DNA of 64,000 nucleotides, from the NCBI GenBank assembly GCA_031472005.1, contig PZJY01000001.1, forward strand, positions 2,852,001 through 2,916,000, in the 5' to 3' direction. Position numbers and translations under genes: made by a program. Of this stretch, positions 58,426 through 64,000 are shown in pieces. How positions within the stretch are numbered: the stretch's first letter is position 1; each line of letters begins with the position of its first letter. Origin of the DNA: Tetracladium setigerum (Eukaryota; Ascomycota; Leotiomycetes; Helotiales). The notes beneath the pieces were generated by a model. That model was not told where the DNA came from and made no database searches. It worked only from the letters and a program-made list of their open reading frames with translations.

Positions 58426-59704
58426 TCAACGTTCTACAGATTCAGCGCTCACAAGGTTCACAATCTCTTCCTCAAGCTTCTCAAGCTCGTCAGCTTCATG
58501 AATCTTCTCAATCTCCTCGACCCTCTTCGCGCCCTTCTTCTTTGATCCTTTAGGAGGCTTTGGAGCAGCGGATTCACAGTGGCTAATAGCTCCAAAGTAG
58601 TCCAGATGAGCAGCAATACCCTTTCTCGCCTCTATGATGAACTTGATACTCGTATGAGGTCCGCGGGTGGAGCCCTTACCCTCGTTGCCCTTGATGGTGA
58701 AAAAGTCGCCATCGACTTTTGAGATATCTTGTTCCGTAACATCGCCTGTCTTGAGAGTGATGAAGTATTCCGGGTAAAAATGACCCCATGGACCCCATTC
58801 AAATCTGGGAAGCTGAGGAATAATGTCATTGTGATGGGTGATCCGATAGTTGAAACCGTGGTCAGGGGCTTGAGCTTGAATGTATCTCGAAATATCACGG
58901 GCCCCGATATGTGGTTGGCCGTAGGTATACTACGGATGTAAGTATATTTTTAAGAGTGGGACGTACGAAGGCTTACAAGATCAACAATGTAGCCGTCATT
59001 TCTAAACATGGTTCCCACGATAGCAGCAACAGCGCCACCCAGAGAATGGCCAGTAACTACAATCCGATTGTTGGGGTTTTCACTGACAACTTGAGAGAAT
59101 ATCTCTGAGATCTCCTCCTTTGCAGCCAAGGCAGCGATATAAAAGCCCCATGGATGGCGCAACCATCTCCTCTATTTTTGTCCTTGCAAAGAAAGGTCGG
59201 AAGCTGGATGATATTTATGTTTGTGGCAAGACTTTGAGGGTTTGCTTGCAAGTCGGTTCCTTGGAAAGACACGACAATGAGCCCGTTTGTATAGTCGACT
59301 GCAACGTAACCAGCGGTTCTGGTGGTCTTGGTCCTACTATTTATCAGCAAAAACAGGCAGTTAGATCCGAAGAGTGGAGATGAATCTTACATGAAGGGAT
59401 GAATATTGGTAGAGTTTGCCGACTCTACCAAGGAACAATTCCCTTTGTTGTTGCTGCAGGCGATTTTATGAGAATTGCCATGAAAGTTATCGTAACAGTA
59501 ACTTGCGGTGGCATATTGGGCCATTAACTTAAACTTAGCAAGCTCTTCCGTGGTGACACCTACGATCAATTAACAAGCAAGCAATGAAAGGTTAGCCAGC
59601 GAGGAAATACCCTTTGTAAGCACGCCAGTTTCCAGCGGTAGGCGGTTAGCAGCAACGAGAGCTGCTGTTAATAGAGTCGCGATACCCAAAGAAGGGAACA
59701 TCAT
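58426..59704 (-). CDS. secreted class 3 lipase, with one frame break
   Basis: This is an extracellular triacylglycerol lipase or feruloyl-esterase-like hydrolase. Exons are 59611-59704, 59391-59559, 58977-59336 and 58426-58929. The start MMFPSLGIATLLTAALVAAN is a signal peptide. Family signs are LIVVSFQGTDLQ, the nucleophile elbow VTGHSLGGAVA (Ser near 186), TYGQPHIGARD and the His-bearing NDIIPQLPRFEWG. The frame breaks at a C4 run on the plus strand (59146-59149). One added base turns CAIHG into CAIHGGFYIAAL and gives 375 residues. The acceptor of exon 3 is a tandem TAGTAG (59334-59338). The C-terminal about 50 residues are highly charged and helical (KRVEEIEKIHEADELEKLEE), an unusual tail for this family. 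Confidence 0.85.
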
Positions 59705-60536
59705 TTTGAGTTTCAATACTGTTTAAACTGTTGGAGTAGTTCCACTGTCCTCGCAAAGTTGGGAAAGGTGAGGGTAAGGACTGTATTCTGAATTTTGATG
59801 CGATCAATTTGCGTAAATAAACGTGGAGAAGAAGGCCGAAATGCAGATGGCTAACATTATAAAAGGGATTGAGGTCTGAACTGTGACCTGTTGGATGAGC
59901 AACTAGCGCAACATGCTAAGTAGGCCAAACAACAGGTTGGCTGAAAGTTCTTAGTAGTACTAAAATATTTGGGGTCTAATTAGGTACTTAGGTAGTGCAA
60001 CTTGTAGTATTGATTAACGTACTAAGGTTGCGAATACAAAATAGCAGATTGGACTGGTCGGCGGAAGTGAGAAGGTCAGATCCAGCAACCACCCTAACGC
60101 ATCCAACTCAGATATTAACTCGGGCGCTAGCTTAGCGTGAACGATTTATATAGCCCCGCCGTGAAGTAACAAGATTCACTATTCTTTTCAAAACGTCCGG
60201 AATACATCGAGGGGCCAAATATTCCCGAAATATGAACCAGAGGACTTGCCAACTTTTTAGAGAAAGACTGCTGTAGCTAGGAGGCAACCCACCCGTTGCA
60301 CTAGCCTTGGAGTTGATTTCGTGTTGAACTGTTTCTTTCCTTTTGTATGCTGAAAACAATAAACGGGAAGTAGAACAACTTTGAGGTCTTTTTTTGAAAC
60401 TTGTAGTGAAGTGTGGTACAAGCAAATTCATTTCGATGGTACATGACCAACACTTCCTTCAATTAACAGCTACTAACAATTAAACCCGGTCACAACTCAT
60501 TCAATACTAGTAATGCTCATAAATATCATCATGCCA
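59705..60536. other. intergenic, about 830 bp
   Basis: It is the lipase upstream region and the 3' side of the next minus-strand gene. It is AT-rich. A frame at 60132-60431 has no recognisable features. I see no gene. Confidence 0.45.
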
Positions 60537-61276
60537 TCATGCTGGACTGTCACCCTTGAAAGTGGAATACTGGTTGTCATCACCATAGCCAGCCTGTTTT
60601 GGCATTCCCGCAGAATTTCCCTCCTTCTTAGCATTCTGCTGTGCAAACTTTTCCTCAGCCAGTCTTCCTGGATCATTCTTCGTCCCAATTTCGTTATTAA
60701 AGCTCGCATTCTTCCCGTGTAATTCATCGTCCTCCGTCAGATTCTTCCCCTTCGGCTTTCCATGGTCCACATACTGGCTGTTCACATAGGATGGCGCAAT
60801 CCCAGCATGGGAATCCTCGCTTTGTCCCGACGTCCCAGATGCGCGAAATCCCTCAGTCCTCTTCTCAGTTGATGAAGAAGAGGTCTTAGTTTGATTCTTA
60901 TTGTTGGCCTCGCGAGCTTCGGCATCTTTAGCGGGATCTAGTTGGGTTGCATTTGAGGTGTTGGTATTGGCAAACGTGGAATTGGAACCTTTGACGCCGA
61001 GAGGTTCGGAGTTACGATTTTTAGAGAAATCTCCTCCAGCTCTTGTAGACTCAGCAGCGAGGGAGTCTGAGGCGACTGCGCCGGCTCCTTCTTCAATAAA
61101 TGGGGCATTTGAGTCCTTGACCTGGTTGGGAGTTAGCTTCGAGGTCTTGTTTAAGTGAGTGAAGCGTTTGATTGAAGTCCACGGTAATGAGTGCATTTGA
61201 CTTTTGGACTTGATAACGAGAATGAAAGAATAAAGTCTCATACCTTCGTGCCGTGGGTTGGGTTTCTGGTAGACAT
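60537..61276 (-). CDS. small hydrophilic disordered protein, unknown function
   Basis: Exons are 61244-61276 and 60537-61121 (phase 0), giving 205 residues. The protein starts MSTRNPTHGTKVKDSNAPFI. It is rich in Asn, Ser, Lys, Glu, Gly and Ala, nearly without Cys or Trp. I see no membrane segment or signal peptide. The pieces AVASDSLAAESTRAGGDFSK and RLAEEKFAQQNAKKEG look like short amphipathic or LEA-like units. The composition resembles hydrophilins expressed under desiccation or in spores, but I do not recognise a named family. The intron donor is GTATGA and the acceptor AACCAG. A neighbouring gene encodes another protein of the same kind. Confidence 0.75.
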
Positions 61277-61810
61277 GGTTATAGGTTGTTTTGGGCGGAT
61301 ATCTAATCTCGCTTGGATATGTTGTTGAGTTTCTACAACTTTGTGAATTGATTTTGATTTTGATTTGGAAAGAAGAAGAAAACAAGTGTCTTTCTCTACG
61401 GCATTTTAATTCCTTTATACTGAGAAACATGGTTAGACTTTGGGACTCGAGCTCGAGGCAAGGCTATTAGCGGCCACGCATCACTAGCAGAGGTCAGTTT
61501 GTAGATGACATCACAAACAAAAGTCGCTTGGGATCCCGCTGATCACTGCAACCCGCCTCGGCATTAAATGTGAAGTATTTGAAAAGATAAAGCTCTCCCT
61601 ATGGGATTCATAAGATCAAGTGTCCAGTGAGAAACAATTGATGGTGTTGTGATTTTAGAGAGGTGTGTTGTGAAGTATCCCGATTATGATACGTCTTTGC
61701 TATTCGACGTGAGGTATCCCCAACTCAAGACTTTCAATTTCTACCCCAAAAGTAGAAAGCCACCACTGCTCCCGTATTATTAAGTAACATTCCAGGCAAA
61801 CAACCCCTCA
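61277..61810. other. intergenic, 530 bp
   Basis: It is the upstream region of the 205-residue hydrophilic protein gene. Symmetrical GAGCTCGAG/CTCGAGCTC-like sequence is near 61448-61456. I see no gene. Confidence 0.4.
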
Positions 61811-62065
61811 CTACTGCCTCCCGATCTTGCTCATATCAGCACCATCGGACTCTCTCACACCACTACCCTTCGTCGCCGCTCCTTGCAAGCCTGTCGTGGT
61901 CACCTCGGATTTTGCGTTTGTTGAAGGTTCTGGTAGATCTTCTCCAGATTTGGTGTTAATTTTTGGATCGAGAGAATTGAAGTCTGATGAGGCTCCAGGT
62001 TGTTCTGGGAGAGGAAGATTCGCTTGCCTCTCGGCAATGAGGCTTGCTTTGCTCTGTTCAGGCAT
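61811..62065 (-). CDS. very small hydrophilic protein (84 residues), unknown function
   Basis: It has a single exon. The protein starts MPEQSKASLIAERQANLPLP and ends GVRESDGADMSKIGRQ. It has no Cys, Trp or Tyr, and is rich in Ser, Gly, Glu, Lys and Thr, so it is predicted fully disordered. The last segment (TGLQGAATKGSGVRESDG) looks conserved in character. It could be a stress- or spore-associated hydrophilin like its downstream neighbour, 534 bp away on the same strand. It could also have an upstream intron in the leader. Function is not assigned. Confidence 0.65.
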   Translation of the reverse strand: MPEQSKASLIAERQANLPLPEQPGASSDFNSLDPKINTKSGEDLPEPSTNAKSEVTTTGLQGAATKGSGVRESDGADMSKIGRQ

Positions 62066-62569
62066 TGTTGTGGATCTGTGTAGTTGTTAGACCAATTTTA
62101 TGACTTCGAGAGAGTAATAATAACATTTGAATATTTGAATTGTTTTAATTGATGGGATTTGCGTTGGGGGCGTTTGAGCGTTTGATATTGTGATGGCTTT
62201 GGAAAGGTTCATTTGGTAGGGCAGTTGTCGCTTTTATACACAATTTTTTCATACTGCCTTCTCCGTCCTTTTTGCACTATGTCACATTAATGGAGCTCCG
62301 AATTGGATCGGAATCTCATCGTCGATCATCTTGTCAATTGTCAAAACTGAGATCACTAAAGTGGACGCTGGAGCATTTGCTCCGTAAGCTGGACAAACGC
62401 ACGTTTGGTGACCCATTTTATGACTTCAGAAAACTGGACCACAACAAGAAAGCTTTTAGTAATGAACATAGTCGTCATACAGCATTTCCATTGGTATCAT
62501 AATCATTTACAAAAAAACGCCGCTAAGATTGAAACGCCATGGCTCCTGTCAAATCTAGTTTTCTTATTC
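62066..62569. other. intergenic, 500 bp
   Basis: It lies between the 84-residue protein gene and the gamma-tubulin stop, on the same strand. It likely holds the promoter of the former. I see no gene. Confidence 0.4.
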
Positions 62570-64000
62570 TCAAGGAAGCCTTCTATCACCCGCTTCGCCC
62601 TCCACTGTATTGCCAGCGTCAGGATTCAAGTAGTCGGCATCTTCGGCAGCTTCATACTCTGCAATGAGATCTGTCACCACCTCTCTTGCCTCGTCAAACT
62701 CGTGTAGATTATCTGCAAAAGGTGCCGTCTTTTTGTAAATCTCGATGAAAGCGTTACGTTTCCTCATGCCATCATACAGTCGTACTATTCTTTTGAAAAG
62801 CTAAAAGAATAAGCGAAATCCGAGTCATTGGGTCATTGAGACTTACTGTAGCTATGCTTGTGTGATTGGCAAGCATGAGGCCGCTCACTCTGTGATTCAT
62901 GGGCATGTAGGGACTCTTTTTCGTCAACGCTACTTGGATACTTGCAGGACCCCATGGAATGAAAGTAGCAAGTCTACGCTCCCTGATTCTGAGAAGGCTC
63001 TTGTGGACATCGGTCGGATCTACATCGCCTTGGATGACGTTGAGAATCGAGATGTAACAGCTCTTTTTGCCAGGTACTGTCGACACCATTCGGTTCTTGG
63101 GTTGCAGAAGTCTCCGCATAACATCCAAAACAGTAGTTTTACGGACAGTTTTGGCTTGCTCAACGTTGTCGGCGGTGAACGGCGTGTAGGAAGTCATGAG
63201 AAAGTGGCATCGAGGAGTTGGAATCAAAGAGGCAACAATGCTAACGAGATCATTATGCATATAGCCAGGATACCGCAGAGTTGTTGTGCTTGCAGACATA
63301 ACCGTAGAAACCTATAAGATATTAGAGAAAAACTACTTTTGTTTGGTCTCATGAGCCTACAAGTTGATTTGTCTGTTGGAATGAAGGTGTCTGGACGTGC
63401 AATCGATCTGCTGCAATACGTGATAACGCCCCGTTATCGAGCACGACGACGGAGTCTGCATTCTGTGTCAACCTCCTCATTGACAGCAGACTATTGTACG
63501 GATGCACAACAACATCATCAGAGTTCGTGGTGTCCGGAAAGACTGAGTATGTCTGTATGATCTTCTTCGGAAATCGGTCGTTCAATCTCTCAAGGAGGAA
63601 AGATCCAAGACCAGATCCAGTACCTCCTGCTATTGAGTGAAGCATCATGAAACCCTGTCAAGGTCAGCGATGGTCTTTATCTGTAAAATTGTCGGTCTAC
63701 ATACTTCAAGAGAATCGCTTCCATCCGCTTCTCGGTCTATCATTTCCATTATGTCTTCATGGACCGACTCTCCTGTCTGATATCCATCTCCCCAGTTATT
63801 TGCTGCTCCAACGCCATTCTTGCCGACAAAAAAGTTCTCGGGGTTGTATATGTTTTTGTAGGGACCCGTTTGAATGCCGTTGATAACCTATCCTCGAATC
63901 AATAACTGAGGGGGGTATACCATGCTCGAAGACCGAGCAGCAAGTACATACACGAGGCTCCAGATCTATCAGAATGGCGCGAGGGATGTATCTCGTGTCA
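62570..64000 (-). CDS. gamma-tubulin, C-terminal part (5' end outside window)
   Basis: Gamma-tubulin nucleates microtubules at spindle pole bodies. Visible exons, 5' to 3', are 63952-64000 (partial), 63705-63887, 63361-63654, 62847-63311 and 62570-62800. All are joined in phase 0. The tubulin glycine loop is GGTGSGLGSF in MLHSIAGGTGSGLGSFLLER. FPKKIIQTYSVFPD and VVVHPYNSLLSMRRL favour gamma over alpha or beta tubulin. AEYEAAEDADYLNP near the C-terminus is also gamma-type. The first part, including the N-terminal nucleotide-binding segment, lies beyond base 64000. Orthologues are named mipA, gtb1 or TUB4. Confidence 0.94.

Noticed and set aside
1..64000. Possible biosynthetic gene cluster around the GGPP synthase
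   Set aside because: There is no terpene cyclase, P450 or other tailoring enzyme near it. The neighbours are housekeeping genes and a generic regulator.

Overview
The window looks like chromosomal DNA of a filamentous ascomycete (Pezizomycotina). I infer Leotiomycetes/Helotiales from the overall feel of the proteins, which is an inference and not a search result. The signs are short spliceosomal introns (mostly 45-110 bp with GTRNGT donors and CTRAY branch sites), fungal-type Zn2Cys6 regulators, Prm1, Rgp1, Dsc3, Cdc14 of the septation initiation network, and moderate GC. I found no bacterial, plasmid, phage or CRISPR feature and no tRNA or rRNA gene. I rebuilt exon structures by hand from splice motifs, reading frame and remembered family motifs.

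Layout. 1-9804: 3' end of a GH63-like glucosidase, mitochondrial ATP synthase OSCP, Mob1, Rgp1 and an MFS permease. 10687-16956 is more accessory: a secreted metallopeptidase, an F-box protein, a Cys-rich GPI-anchor-type protein, and gene-free stretches of 1.8 and 1.1 kb. 16957-30154: Cdc14 (SIN), geranylgeranyl diphosphate synthase, a C6 regulator, kynurenine aminotransferase, Dsc3 and a GH3 beta-glucosidase. 30502-41197: a rhodanese-domain protein, a membrane-anchored SGNH hydrolase, Utp5 and the BET-type bromodomain protein. 43306-53422: Prm1, an ARMH3-like protein, Isa1, a Dabb-domain protein and a HAD phosphatase. 54388-64000: a second C6 regulator, Mgs1, a secreted class 3 lipase, two small hydrophilic proteins and the 3' part of gamma-tubulin, which runs off the window.

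Most genes are unrelated housekeeping genes on both strands, and I see no biosynthetic cluster. Functional echoes are loose: Mob1 and Cdc14 both act in septation signalling, and the permease, beta-glucosidase, lipase and peptidase fit a saprotroph or plant-associated fungus.

The most striking pattern is not a new system. Eight reading-frame breaks in six otherwise well-formed genes (rgp1, the MFS permease, dsc3 twice, the rhodanese gene twice, bdf1, the lipase) are each healed by adding one base in or beside a short G or C run. All have the same sign, so uncorrected homopolymer undercalls in the assembly are the simplest explanation, and the affected genes should not be called pseudogenes without reads. 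A probable GC-AG intron in the Dabb gene, several very small exons, and a splice-phase conflict in the second C6 regulator are the other points worth checking. I did not find evidence of an undescribed biological system.
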